NCBI GenBank assembly: GCA_016710275.1
Contig: JADJXS010000001.1
Span: 1,426,001 to 1,490,000 of the forward strand
Source of the DNA: Phycisphaerales bacterium
GTDB taxonomy: Bacteria; Planctomycetota; Phycisphaerae; UBA1845; Fen-1342
DNA length: 64,000 nucleotides
Direction: 5' to 3'
In this document: positions 53,077 to 61,066 of the stretch, piece after piece
Layout of the letters: each line of letters opens with the position of its first letter
Numbering within the stretch: position 1 is the stretch's first letter
Program-made: the position numbers and the translations under genes
The notes under the pieces: generated by a model
What the model was told of the DNA's origin: nothing
The model's database searches: none
What the model saw: only the letters and a program-made list of their open reading frames with translations

Positions 53077-53247
53077 ATGAAGGCGGAACCGTTGCTGGCG
53101 AAGTTGAACGAGCTGCGGCACGAAGCGGAGGGCGATCGCGAGGACATGGAGTATCTCGCGCTGCATCATGCCTTCTGCTTCATCTCGTATCACATGGGCG
53201 ATTTTCAGAAGTACCTCAACGAGGTCGCGGGCCAGTCAGAGCGATGA
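53077..53247 (+). CDS. Small acidic helical protein
   Basis: A 56-residue frame with 'ggag' 6 nt before the ATG. It is predicted to be all helix, with 'LLAKLNELRHEAEGDREDME' and an aromatic/His-rich second half ('LHHAFCFISYHMGDFQKYL'). Codon use matches the neighbours. It lies 69 nt after the DUF4159 gene and may be in its operon. No function is recognised. Confidence 0.5.
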   Translation: MKAEPLLAKLNELRHEAEGDREDMEYLALHHAFCFISYHMGDFQKYLNEVAGQSER

Positions 53248-53305
53248 GGCGCTTGGACCGACCGGCCGCCGGTCGCTGTGGATTCGCCCATCCGCGGAGC
53301 TTCGT

Positions 53306-54001
53306 GTGAGCCGGGATCATCGTCCTCAGACACCGGCCGGCGGCGCATCTGGCGCGGCAGGATCGGATCAGAACCCAGCGCCGGCTGATGACACCCTCCC
53401 GGCTGCGAAGCCGCCCTCCGCTCGGTCGGCGTCGGCGGCCTCCCGCTCATCAGAAGACGCCGCATTCCGCCGTTTCGTGCAGCGCGTCTGGCAGCATGAT
53501 GTCGCGCCGCTGCTGCGCGACCGGCGGTCCGCCCAGCGTCGCGGCGGCGCTCGCATCGGCGGCAGTGTCGGGGCCGGCGCGGGCCTGTTGCTGGATCGGC
53601 TTTTCGGGCTGCGCGGCCGGCCGTTCGCACGCTTCGGCACCGTCGTCGGCGCAACGCTCGGCGCGGTCTTGCCGGACGCATGGGATTGGAAGTGGTTTCA
53701 CGGTGCGGCGCAGGAGGATCAACAAGCCGTCTCCGACGCACTGCAGCGGCGCGCCGCGGACCTTCCCGAATCCGATGCGCTGGAGCTGCTCGGTCTCTCG
53801 GCCAGTGCGACGCGCGACGACCTGCGCGTGGCCTGGCGACAGGCGGCTTCCCGCTGGCATCCCGACGGCGCAGCGAGCGACGCCGATCGCGCCGAGCGGC
53901 ACTTGCGATTCATCGCGCTGCAGGCCGCCCATCAGCGGCTGTGCACCGCCTTCGACGACGGCCGTCTGCCGGTCGGGGGCGGCCGCCCCGAGTCCGCATA
54001 G
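53306..54001 (+). CDS. J-domain protein
   Basis: A 231-residue protein. The first 55 residues are polar and disordered. Residues 85-120 contain a Gly/Ala-rich hydrophobic segment. The C-terminal 65 residues are a DnaJ-type J domain: 'DALELLGLSASATRDDLRVAWRQAASRWHPDGA', with the H-P-D motif that stimulates Hsp70 ATPase. It should recruit DnaK to an unknown, maybe membrane-linked, client. The GTG at 53306 has 'ggag' 6 nt upstream. No dnaK is nearby. Confidence 0.75.
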   Translation: MSRDHRPQTPAGGASGAAGSDQNPAPADDTLPAAKPPSARSASAASRSSEDAAFRRFVQRVWQHDVAPLLRDRRSAQRRGGARIGGSVGAGAGLLLDRLFGLRGRPFARFGTVVGATLGAVLPDAWDWKWFHGAAQEDQQAVSDALQRRAADLPESDALELLGLSASATRDDLRVAWRQAASRWHPDGAASDADRAERHLRFIALQAAHQRLCTAFDDGRLPVGGGRPESA

Positions 54002-54173
54002 CCAACCGCGCATCCGTCTTCTCAACCGCGCGCTGCCGGTCCCACCCTGAACACCCTCTCGAGCGCGAAGGACGCCCGCACCCCAACGGCGTCTGATCTG
54101 CGCATCGAGGCAGTGGAGCCGCGCGCGACGGGCAATTCCCGGGAAGCGGGCTTTCGCCTACGCTCCGTCCACC

Positions 54174-55097
54174 ATGCCCGGTCGAAGATCAACATCCACC
54201 GCGCGGGGGCCCGCCGTCGGCGGCCACCGCTTCGGCTCCCATCTCTCCGTCGCCGGTGGTCTGCACCACGCCATCGAGGACGCGCTGCGGCTCGGCTTTT
54301 CGTGTGTGCAGGTGTTCGTCAAGAACCAGCGCCAGTGGGCCGCCGCGCCGCTCGATCCGGCCCACGTGGATCGCTGGACCGCGCTGCTGGCCACGCCCGG
54401 CTTCGGCCCCGCCGTCGCGCACGCGACCTACCTGGTCAACCTGGCCTCACCGGATCCCGCTTTGTGGGAGAAGAGCCGCGCCGCCTTCGCCGATGAGCTG
54501 GCCCGCTGCGATCAACTCGGTATCCCATACCTCGTCGTGCATCCCGGCTCCGCGGTAGGGGGGTCGCGCGAGGACGCTGTGCGGAAGGTGGCCGACGCCC
54601 TCAATCGCATTTTCGAGGATGCCCCGACCCTGCGCGTCATGCCGCTGCTGGAAACCACCGCCGGGCAGGGGGCCACCCTCGGCCGCACCTTCGAGGAACT
54701 GGCTGAAATCATCGCGGGAATCGACGAACCGCAGCGCGTCGGCGTTTGCGTGGACACTTGTCATGTTTTCGCCGCCGGCTACGACATCCGCACGCCCGCG
54801 GGCGTCGCCGCGCTGCTCGAAACGGCCGAGCGCTGCGTCGGCATCGAGCGGATCCGCTGCTGGCATCTGAACGACAGCCGCGGCGACTGCGGATCGCGCC
54901 TCGATCGGCACGAGCACATCGGCGCGGGCCGCATCGGCCGTGCCGGGTTCGCCGCCCTGCTTGCCGATGCGCGCATCGGCGGCGTGCCGATGATCCTGGA
55001 AACCCCCAAGGAGACCGACGCGCGCGGCCGGGAGTGGGATGCGGTGAATCTCGCGCTGCTGCGCCGGCTGGAGCGCGGCTCAGGCGCTCGGCGGTGA
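54174..55097 (+). CDS. nfo: Endonuclease IV (AP endonuclease)
   Basis: A 307-residue TIM-barrel enzyme that cleaves DNA at abasic sites with three Zn2+. 'GSHLSVAGGLHHAIEDALRLG', 'VQVFVKNQRQW', 'VVHPGSAVG', 'LLETTAGQG', 'GVCVDTCHVFAAGYDI', 'CWHLNDSRGDCGSRLDRHEHIGAG' and 'ILETPKE' contain the conserved Zn ligands and DNA contacts. The first 20 residues ('MPGRRSTSTARGPAVGG') are an extra basic leader. Its 3' end overlaps the convergent YhaM-like gene by 18 bp. No strong SD is seen. Confidence 0.95.
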   Translation: MPGRRSTSTARGPAVGGHRFGSHLSVAGGLHHAIEDALRLGFSCVQVFVKNQRQWAAAPLDPAHVDRWTALLATPGFGPAVAHATYLVNLASPDPALWEKSRAAFADELARCDQLGIPYLVVHPGSAVGGSREDAVRKVADALNRIFEDAPTLRVMPLLETTAGQGATLGRTFEELAEIIAGIDEPQRVGVCVDTCHVFAAGYDIRTPAGVAALLETAERCVGIERIRCWHLNDSRGDCGSRLDRHEHIGAGRIGRAGFAALLADARIGGVPMILETPKETDARGREWDAVNLALLRRLERGSGARR

Positions 55098-56086
55098 CTC
55101 GCGCAGCGGCGCGGAGCGCTTGTACACGCGCGTCTCCAGCGCCCGGTTGTACTGCGTCCAGTCGCTCGCCCGGTCGGGGTCATTGGCGATTTCGGACAGC
55201 ATCATGTGCACTTTGGCGTCGAGATTGTCGAGGTGGTGCACCAGCACGGCTTCGGGGATGGCCGGCAGCTTGGGGCTGCCGAATTCGTACTTGCCGTGAT
55301 GCGCCAGGATCAGGTGGTCCACCAGGTTCAGCGTCTCGCGCGGGAAGGGTTTTCCGAACTCCTGCTCGATTTCGCGCACCTTCTCATGCACCCAGATCAC
55401 GCCCTGCGCGATGTGGCCGACGAGTTGCCCCTCGGTCGTGTACTCAATGTTCGTCTCAAAGGCCAGCTCGCGCACCTTGCCGACGTCGTGCAGCAGGATG
55501 CCGCACAGCACGAGGTCCGCGTTCAGTTGCGGATAGCGCGGCAGCACCACCAGCGCCAGCTCCAGCAGCGACAGCGTGTGTTCCAGCAGCCCGCCGAGAT
55601 AGGCGTGATGATTGCCGCGCGCGGCGGGAGCGCGCTGAAAACCGGCGACGAATGTCTCATCCTTGACGAACCGCGCGACCAGCGCGCGCAGCGCCGGATC
55701 CTTTACGCCGCGGACGATCTCCACCAGCCGCGTCCACATCGCCCCCACTTCGTACGGCGACGTCGGCAGAAAATCCGCCGGATCAACCTCGCCCTTCGGA
55801 ACGGCCCGCATGCCGTCGATGATGAATTGCCGTGCGCTTTGAAATTCTCGACGCGCCCCCGCAGGTACAGAAACCCGCCTTCGGGCATGGCGTCAAAGAC
55901 CGCCTGCGACGCATTCCACATCCGCGCCAGCAATTCGCCGGTCGAGTCGGCCAGCACGGCGTGAATGTACAGCCCGCCGTTGGTGGTCGTGCGCAGATCC
56001 TTCTGAACAAGCCGGAAGACTTCGTCCTCGACCGTCTGTCCGGGCTGCAGGTCGCGGATCTGGGTGCGCTTCTTGGTCGCGGGCAT
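55080..56086 (-). pseudogene. YhaM-like 3'-5' exonuclease gene with a one-base frameshift
   Basis: Together the two frames code for about 335 residues with the layout of YhaM: an N-terminal OB-fold ('RTQIRDLQPGQTVEDEVFRLVQKDL', 'LYIHAVLADSTGELLARMW', 'FLYLRGRVENFKAHGN') and an HD phosphohydrolase domain ('HHAYLGGLLEHTLSLLEL', 'LHDVGKVRELAFET', 'LVDHLILAHHGKYEFGSPKLP'). YhaM trims RNA and DNA 3' ends. The frame breaks at about 55826-55829: the sequence 'ggcaattcatcatcgac' lacks one base that would give G-N-F-I-I-D-G-M-R-A-V-P. Frame 1 covers 55703-56086 and frame 2 covers 55080-55811. The HD part has its own ATG at 55811 and could be made separately. Either a real mutation or a base-call error. 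Confidence 0.8.
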
Positions 56087-56088
56087 GG

Positions 56089-56787
56089 CTACTTTTTTCC
56101 CTTCCCGGCGGACCGGGTCGCACGAACGGACTTGGACGACTTCGCGCGGCTGCCGCCGCCGGGAGCCGCCTTGCCCGATGATTTTGCCCGGGCAGGCGCT
56201 GCAGCGCGCTTCGGGCCGGATGCGGCAGAGGCCTTCGCACTGTTTCCGGCACTCGCGGGTTTCTTTGACGCCCGCACCGCCGGCTTCGCACGCCCCCCCT
56301 TGCTTCGTACGGCGCTTTCGCCCGCCGGCCGGCCGTCGTCGGCCTTATTCGCAGCCGCCTTCGCCGAAGCGTGACCGGGCGCCGCAGCAGCCGGAATCTG
56401 CGCCATCCAGCCGATCGCATCCGGCGAAAGGTAGGCCGCGTCCTCGCCGTACAGGTCGCGCCGCAACACCATCCCCAGCGGCGTCGTGAAGTAGGAGTGA
56501 ATCGCCGAGGCCAGTTCGGTGATCGCCGCCGCCCAGTCCCGCCCGCTCTTTTCGATCTCGCGCAGGCGGAAGTAGACGCGATCAATGTCCCCGCGGTAGC
56601 GCAGCGCCAATTCGGCGATCAGCATCTGCTCGGCCGAGCGCCGCGTCTGCGTCCAGTCCGCCCGCTCATTCGCGTGAAAGACGGTGCGCTGCAGCACCTC
56701 GATTTGCCGCAGAATGCGATGGAGGAAGTCGTGCGAGCGGATCGCCGCCGACAGCGCTTCAACCTGTTCCTGCGGCAGCCGCGGCAT
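56089..56787 (-). CDS. Helical protein with Lys/Ala-rich tail
   Basis: A 232-residue protein. Residues 1-125 are a folded helical domain ('HDFLHRILRQIEVLQRTVFHANERADW', 'YFRLREIEKSGRDWAAAITELASAIHSYF'). From about residue 140 to the end it is a low-complexity tail rich in Lys, Ala, Ser and Pro, like histone-H1 tails, so nucleic-acid binding is likely. 'ggaggt' lies 5 nt before the ATG at 56787. Its stop is 2 nt before the start of the YhaM-like gene, so the two are co-transcribed; an accessory role for that nuclease is a reasonable guess. Family not recognised. Confidence 0.65.
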   Translation of the reverse strand: MPRLPQEQVEALSAAIRSHDFLHRILRQIEVLQRTVFHANERADWTQTRRSAEQMLIAELALRYRGDIDRVYFRLREIEKSGRDWAAAITELASAIHSYFTTPLGMVLRRDLYGEDAAYLSPDAIGWMAQIPAAAAPGHASAKAAANKADDGRPAGESAVRSKGGRAKPAVRASKKPASAGNSAKASAASGPKRAAAPARAKSSGKAAPGGGSRAKSSKSVRATRSAGKGKK

Positions 56788-56846
56788 GGAAACCTCCGGC
56801 GACGGGAGCAAAGCGGCAGCCCGCCGGCAGCGCCGGCGCCGCGGCA

Positions 56847-57776
56847 TTAATTCTCGTTGTCGTCCTCCGCGGCCGCCGCTTCCATCGCCGCCATGAACTC
56901 CATCATCATGGGCATCATTTGGGGCATCAGCACCTGCTGCAGTTCATCCATGTTCGAATACTGCGACTCGTTGAGGATCTGGGTCAGCCGGTCGGCCAGC
57001 GGCTCGGCCGCCTTGAGCGCCGTCAGCATCTGCTTGACCTGCTCCTCCGTGATCGGCTCGCCCAATTCGGCGATTACCCATTTCCCACCGATCCGCTGCA
57101 TCGGCAAGGCCTCGCCTGCCGACGCCGCCATCATTGCAGTGGCTTCGGGCGGCACCGGCGTGGTATCGCCAAACGCCTTTCCAAGCGCTTCAAGTGACTC
57201 CGGCGTGAAACTCAACGTGATGCTTGCATTGTCCGCGTCCTGCACTTCCACCTTCAGCACGTCCAATGTTCGGAACTGTTCGGCCAGCGTGTCGGCGATC
57301 TTGTCCAACTCGATCGGCGAACCAAGCTTGTCTCCCACCGTTCGCAGCATCGTCTCCACCCGCCCGTGCCAGTTCTGGAGCGCATCCATCGCGTCGCTGT
57401 TCTCAGCCAGCGCCTTCACGGCCTCCGGGTCAAACGCCTCCAGCGCCGTCGACAGCTCGCCCTTGAGCAATGACTGAATGAAGCCGATCAACGAGTCCCG
57501 AACCGCGTCCGCAATCGCCGCGTCCCCTCCGTCGTCCACCGACTCGCCGCCGCCGGTCGCAACCGTCGAACCGATCGGCGGCACGCTGGCCGGCGTATAG
57601 CCGCTCGGATCGCGCAGCAGGCTCTCACTCGCCGGTGCAATCGCCCGCGGCGTACTGGCGCTCGATCCCAACGGCGTGTTGAACCGCGGCGGCGGATCCC
57701 CCGACCGCTCGCAGCCGATCGCGGCGAGCATCGCGGCCAGGGCCAGTATCGTCAGGCTGCGTCCGAATTCCGTCAT
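56847..57776 (-). CDS. Lipoprotein of unknown function
   Basis: A 309-residue protein. The N-terminus is a type II signal peptide with lipobox 'AAIGC' (Cys22), so it is membrane-anchored after export. A Pro/Ser-rich linker (about 23-80) leads to a helical domain ('IGFIQSLLKGELSTALEAFDPEAVKALAENSDAMD') with 'ITLSFTPESLEALGKAFG' and a Met/Glu-rich acidic C-terminus ('MMPMMMEFMAAMEAAAAED'). No family recognised. It is divergent from the B12-MeaB gene. Confidence 0.65.
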   Translation of the reverse strand: MTEFGRSLTILALAAMLAAIGCERSGDPPPRFNTPLGSSASTPRAIAPASESLLRDPSGYTPASVPPIGSTVATGGGESVDDGGDAAIADAVRDSLIGFIQSLLKGELSTALEAFDPEAVKALAENSDAMDALQNWHGRVETMLRTVGDKLGSPIELDKIADTLAEQFRTLDVLKVEVQDADNASITLSFTPESLEALGKAFGDTTPVPPEATAMMAASAGEALPMQRIGGKWVIAELGEPITEEQVKQMLTALKAAEPLADRLTQILNESQYSNMDELQQVLMPQMMPMMMEFMAAMEAAAAEDDNEN

Positions 57777-57961
57777 GGTTGTCTCGCGCGGGTTCGCCGA
57801 TGGCTCTCGTTTGCGGCCTGGTCGGACCGGCAATTGCCCTCGCCGGGGGCGCAGGCGGGCCGCGGCCGGCCGACCCCGCCGGGTGCCGCGTGCGCGAAAA
57901 CTAAGCCCCGGCTCCCGACCCGTCAACGGTGCAGGGGCAGTCGCGGTCCGGCGGCAGGCCT

Positions 57962-57990
57962 CAGACAGCATCGCCCGAACGCGGTACAGT
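57962..57990 (+). promoter_or_regulatory. Promoter of the B12-MeaB fusion gene
   Basis: CAGACA (57962-57967), 17 nt, TACAGT (57985-57990). The -10 ends 7 nt before the ATG at 57998, so a leaderless mRNA is likely. Confidence 0.4.
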
Positions 57991-57997
57991 AGGCGCC

Positions 57998-59113
57998 ATG
58001 AAGCGACCCATCCGCGTACTGATCTCAAAAATCGGGCTGGACGGCCACGACCGCGGCGCCAAGCTCATCGTCCGAAATCTCCGCGACGCCGGCATGGAAG
58101 TCATCTACACCGGCCTGTGGCAATCGCCCGCCGCCACGGTCCGCGCCGGCCTCGAGGAGGACGTGGACGTACTCGGCGTCAGCCTGCTATCCGCGGCTCA
58201 CATGACCGTCATGCCCGAGGTGCTGCACCTCTGCCGCGCCTCCGGCATCCCGGACATGCCCGTGATCGTCGGCGGCATCATCCCCGAGGCCGACAAGAAG
58301 CCGCTGGCCGAGATGGGCTGCGCCGGCGTCTTCTCGCCCGGCACCCCCATGAGCACGATCATCGAGACGATCCAGAATCTCGCCGAGACTCGCCGCACCG
58401 CGATTCTCCGGCAGGCCGAGCAATCCGCCCCCGACATCCATGACCGAACCGGCCTCGCCCGGGCCATCACGCTCGTCGCCGCCGGAATTGAAAAGGGCCG
58501 CCCCGCCCCGGCCCAGCGCCCGAAGTCCAGCCTGATCCTCGGCGTCACCGGGGCGCCGGGCGTCGGAAAAAGCACGTTCATCGGCCGCTTCGCGCGCGCC
58601 CTCCGTGCTCGCGGCGTAAAAGTCGGGGTCGTCGCGGTCGATCCATCCAGCCCGCTGACCGGCGGGAGCGTCCTGGGCGACCGCCTGCGCATGATGTCCC
58701 AGACGCCCGATGAAGGGCTGTTCGTTCGGAGTTTCGCCTCCGGCGGGCAGGCCGGCGGCCTGGCTCCCCACGTCGGGGAAGTGGCCCGCCTGTTGACCGC
58801 TTCCGGATATCCGGTCGTCCTGATCGAGACGGTTGGCGCTGGACAGAACGATGTCGACGTGCGAAACGTGTCGGATGCGGTGCTGCTGCTGCTGATGCCC
58901 GGGGCCGGCGACAGCGTGCAGTTCGTCAAGGCGGGGGTCGTGGAGGTCGCAACCGGCTTTGTCGTCAACAAGGCCGACCTGGATGGGGCGGACCTCACCG
59001 TCCTCCAGCTTCGGGATGCCCTCGAAGACGATCGCCCGGTCTGGACCGTCAGCGCTCTTCGCGGGGAGGGGCTTGAGCCGCTTTGCGAGTGGGTCGCCGG
59101 CCGGCTGGCCTGA
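57998..59113 (+). CDS. B12-binding domain fused to MeaB-type GTPase
   Basis: A 371-residue protein. Residues 1-135 are a cobalamin-binding domain like the C-terminal part of methylmalonyl-CoA mutase: 'KIGLDGHDRGAKLI' with the cobalt-ligand His17, 'GVSLLSAAH' and 'PVIVGGIIPEADK'. Residues 145-371 are a MeaB/ArgK GTPase: Walker A 'GAPGVGKST' (185-193), 'VVAVDPSSPLTGGSVLGDR', 'ETVGAGQNDVDV', 'GDSVQFVKAGV' and 'NKAD'. MeaB proteins guard and load B12 into acyl-CoA mutases. The same two domains open IcmF, which then continues into the mutase; here the chain stops. It would need a separate mutase large subunit, which is not in the window. Confidence 0.9.
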   Translation: MKRPIRVLISKIGLDGHDRGAKLIVRNLRDAGMEVIYTGLWQSPAATVRAGLEEDVDVLGVSLLSAAHMTVMPEVLHLCRASGIPDMPVIVGGIIPEADKKPLAEMGCAGVFSPGTPMSTIIETIQNLAETRRTAILRQAEQSAPDIHDRTGLARAITLVAAGIEKGRPAPAQRPKSSLILGVTGAPGVGKSTFIGRFARALRARGVKVGVVAVDPSSPLTGGSVLGDRLRMMSQTPDEGLFVRSFASGGQAGGLAPHVGEVARLLTASGYPVVLIETVGAGQNDVDVRNVSDAVLLLLMPGAGDSVQFVKAGVVEVATGFVVNKADLDGADLTVLQLRDALEDDRPVWTVSALRGEGLEPLCEWVAGRLA

Positions 59114-59153
59114 GCAAGACCCGCCGCACCTGCCGGAACGCATGGAGGCCCGC

Positions 59154-59849
59154 ATGACCGCTGTTGCCCGCCTGCTCTCCTCCCCCGTGCTGGCCCGGCT
59201 CACCGAAATCCTCACCCGTCCGGCGATTCTCGCCGGCCTGCTGATCGCCGCCTGGATCAGTGTGCTGGTTCCGCTCCTTCTGTCGGATTCCGGCCTTTTC
59301 TTTGCGATTCTGGCGGGAATCGGCGTCGGGTTGCTCGCGGTGGCGGCGGCTATCCTGGCACCCGCGCTGCGCGGGGACTCCCCGGAGCAGCTCTTTCGCC
59401 TGTCCCCGCCGCGGCTGCTGGCGGCCCTGGCGCTGCTCGGACAGTTTCTGCTGCTGGCGGGCTATTTCTGGCGGTCGGCCGAGTTTCACTCCGCCGCAGG
59501 GCCGATGGATGAGCTTCGCCGCGTCTGGCATGCCGTCGCGGGCCATGTCAGCGCGCGCCGCTCATATCCCGAGTCAATGGAAGCCATGGGAGCGTTTCGT
59601 CCCGGTAGCGGCCTGGAACTGGTGCTTCAGCCGGGACGGGCGGACCACCCCGGCCGCCCCGGAATCATCGTCGCATTTGAGCAGCGCCCCCTCCATCCGA
59701 CGGAAATCCGCCTCTTTGGCGCTAAAAGGGGTCGGCTCGTGCTGTTTCATGACGGCCGGGTGCAGCGACTCGACGAGGGTGGATTTGCCGCTGCCCGGGA
59801 GGCCGATCGCCGGATTCGTTCGGAAGATGGCTGGCCGCCGCCGCGATAA
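59154..59849 (+). CDS. Membrane protein of unknown function
   Basis: A 231-residue protein with three hydrophobic segments in the first 120 residues (about 24-44, 47-70, 88-108), then a soluble C-terminal domain of about 115 residues ('SYPESMEAMGAFRPGSG', 'RLVLFHDGRVQRLDEGGF'). The ATG at 59154 has 'ggagg' 5 nt upstream. It lies 40 nt after the B12-MeaB gene, probably in one transcript, but the function link is unclear. No family recognised. Confidence 0.6.
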   Translation: MTAVARLLSSPVLARLTEILTRPAILAGLLIAAWISVLVPLLLSDSGLFFAILAGIGVGLLAVAAAILAPALRGDSPEQLFRLSPPRLLAALALLGQFLLLAGYFWRSAEFHSAAGPMDELRRVWHAVAGHVSARRSYPESMEAMGAFRPGSGLELVLQPGRADHPGRPGIIVAFEQRPLHPTEIRLFGAKRGRLVLFHDGRVQRLDEGGFAAAREADRRIRSEDGWPPPR

Positions 59850-59915
59850 CGGGTGTGTATAGGCTCGGGCGATCTGGTGGGTTTCGCTGGGGAGCGAAAA
59901 AAGGGCGGTGGGCGC

Positions 59916-59944
59916 TTGTCGTTCAACGGCGCGCTGTTCATAAT
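59916..59944 (+). promoter_or_regulatory. Probable promoter upstream of the H1-like gene
   Basis: TTGTCG (59916-59921), 17 nt, CATAAT (59939-59944). It would give a leader of about 200 nt before 60154. The rest of 59850-60153 shows no convincing gene; a 61-codon frame at 59954 has atypical codon use. Confidence 0.4.
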
Positions 59945-60153
59945 CCTCTGCGCATGTCGATGCCGTGGAGACGCGTCGTGCACTGCGATTCCAATTCTTC
60001 AGTTGTGTCCCGCTCGCAAATCGCGGTATGGACCTCAACGCCGTCCGGTGCGACCTTGATTGAGCCTTCGGGCGGCGCCACGACGGATGGGGATCATGTG
60101 CGCCGCATTCGAACCTCCGCGTTCCATTCAACCCCCTGAATCGAGTGAGCGTC

Positions 60154-60621
60154 ATGGCCAAGAAAAAAGCCAGGAAGTCGGCGAAGAAGAGTACGAAATC
60201 GGCGAAGAAGGTGAAGAAGGCCGGCAAGGCCGCGCCGAAGGCCGCGAAGAAGAAGAAGGGGGCGAAGAAGCCCGCGAAGCGCGCCGCCGCGAAGAAGCCC
60301 GCCAAGCGAACCGCGGCAAAGAAGCCCGCGAAGCGCGCCGCCGCGAAGAAGCCCGCCGCAAAGCCCGCGGCTGCATTGAAACCGATGGCCGCGCCGAAGC
60401 CGGCGGCTGCACCGCTCGCGCCGCGCCCGCCGGCGCCGCTGGCCGGTCCGATCTCGCCCCCGCGCCCAATTGCTCCCCCTCCGCCGGCACGCCCCGCGGC
60501 CCCATCCGGCGGAACCGGCTGGACGCCCTCCGCTCCGCCCCCGCCGCGCGACTTCGACGTGAACACGGCCGACGACGGCGCCGGCGACGACCTCGATCTC
60601 GACGACGAGGAGGAGGAGTAG
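60154..60621 (+). CDS. Histone-H1-like tripartite protein
   Basis: A 155-residue, fully low-complexity protein in three blocks. Residues 1-75 are Lys/Ala-rich with repeated 'AKKPAKRAAAKKP' units, as in bacterial H1-like proteins. Residues 75-130 are Pro/Ala-rich. Residues 130-155 form an acidic Asp/Glu tail. The basic part should bind and compact DNA; the acidic tail may compete for it or recruit partners. The ATG at 60154 lacks an SD; GTG at 60145 is possible. It is free-standing. Confidence 0.75.
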   Translation: MAKKKARKSAKKSTKSAKKVKKAGKAAPKAAKKKKGAKKPAKRAAAKKPAKRTAAKKPAKRAAAKKPAAKPAAALKPMAAPKPAAAPLAPRPPAPLAGPISPPRPIAPPPPARPAAPSGGTGWTPSAPPPPRDFDVNTADDGAGDDLDLDDEEEE

Positions 60622-60838
60622 CGGCCGACACCGCGTATTAGCGCCACGATCGCTGATCGGGCTTCGTACGTTCGAGCCGGATGTTCACCGCATTGCCCGC
60701 ACCCCGCGACAGGCGTGCGAGGGCCGTCTGTTCGAGTGGGTGCCTCATCGGAGCCGGCGGAGTGCTTCCGCCCGTCAGCCCGCGATTCCGCGGCGCACCG
60801 CTCGCTTGAACAGAATCGCCGCTCGGCTTGAGAGTCTC

Positions 60839-60874
60839 CGGCCGTGCGCCGATGACCCCATCGGCGCACGGCCG
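60839..60874. repeat. Perfect 16-bp inverted repeat with 4-nt loop
   Basis: CGGCCGTGCGCCGATG (60839-60854), loop ACCC, CATCGGCGCACGGCCG (60859-60874). It lies in a 445-nt gap between the H1-like gene and the M28 peptidase gene and is not followed by T. No gene was found in 60622-61066. Confidence 0.9.
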
Positions 60875-61066
60875 CGTGCTGTAGAGGATCATCGGGAACC
60901 GCCCGCAAATTGTCGAAAATCGTCCGGCGATGGTCTCAACAGGTGCGTTTCCCGCCATGTCCCGGTTGCGCCGACGAGTCGTGCGGATATGCTTGGGGGG
61001 TTCGTTCTGATCGCGATGGCTTCGGACGTCGTCGCGCGGTTGATCGCTTCAGCATCGGGTGTCTTC

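Noticed and set aside
59954..60139. 61-codon frame after the promoter at 59916
   Set aside because: Codon use is less GC-biased at third positions than in the neighbours, no motif and no SD; more likely leader DNA of the H1-like gene.
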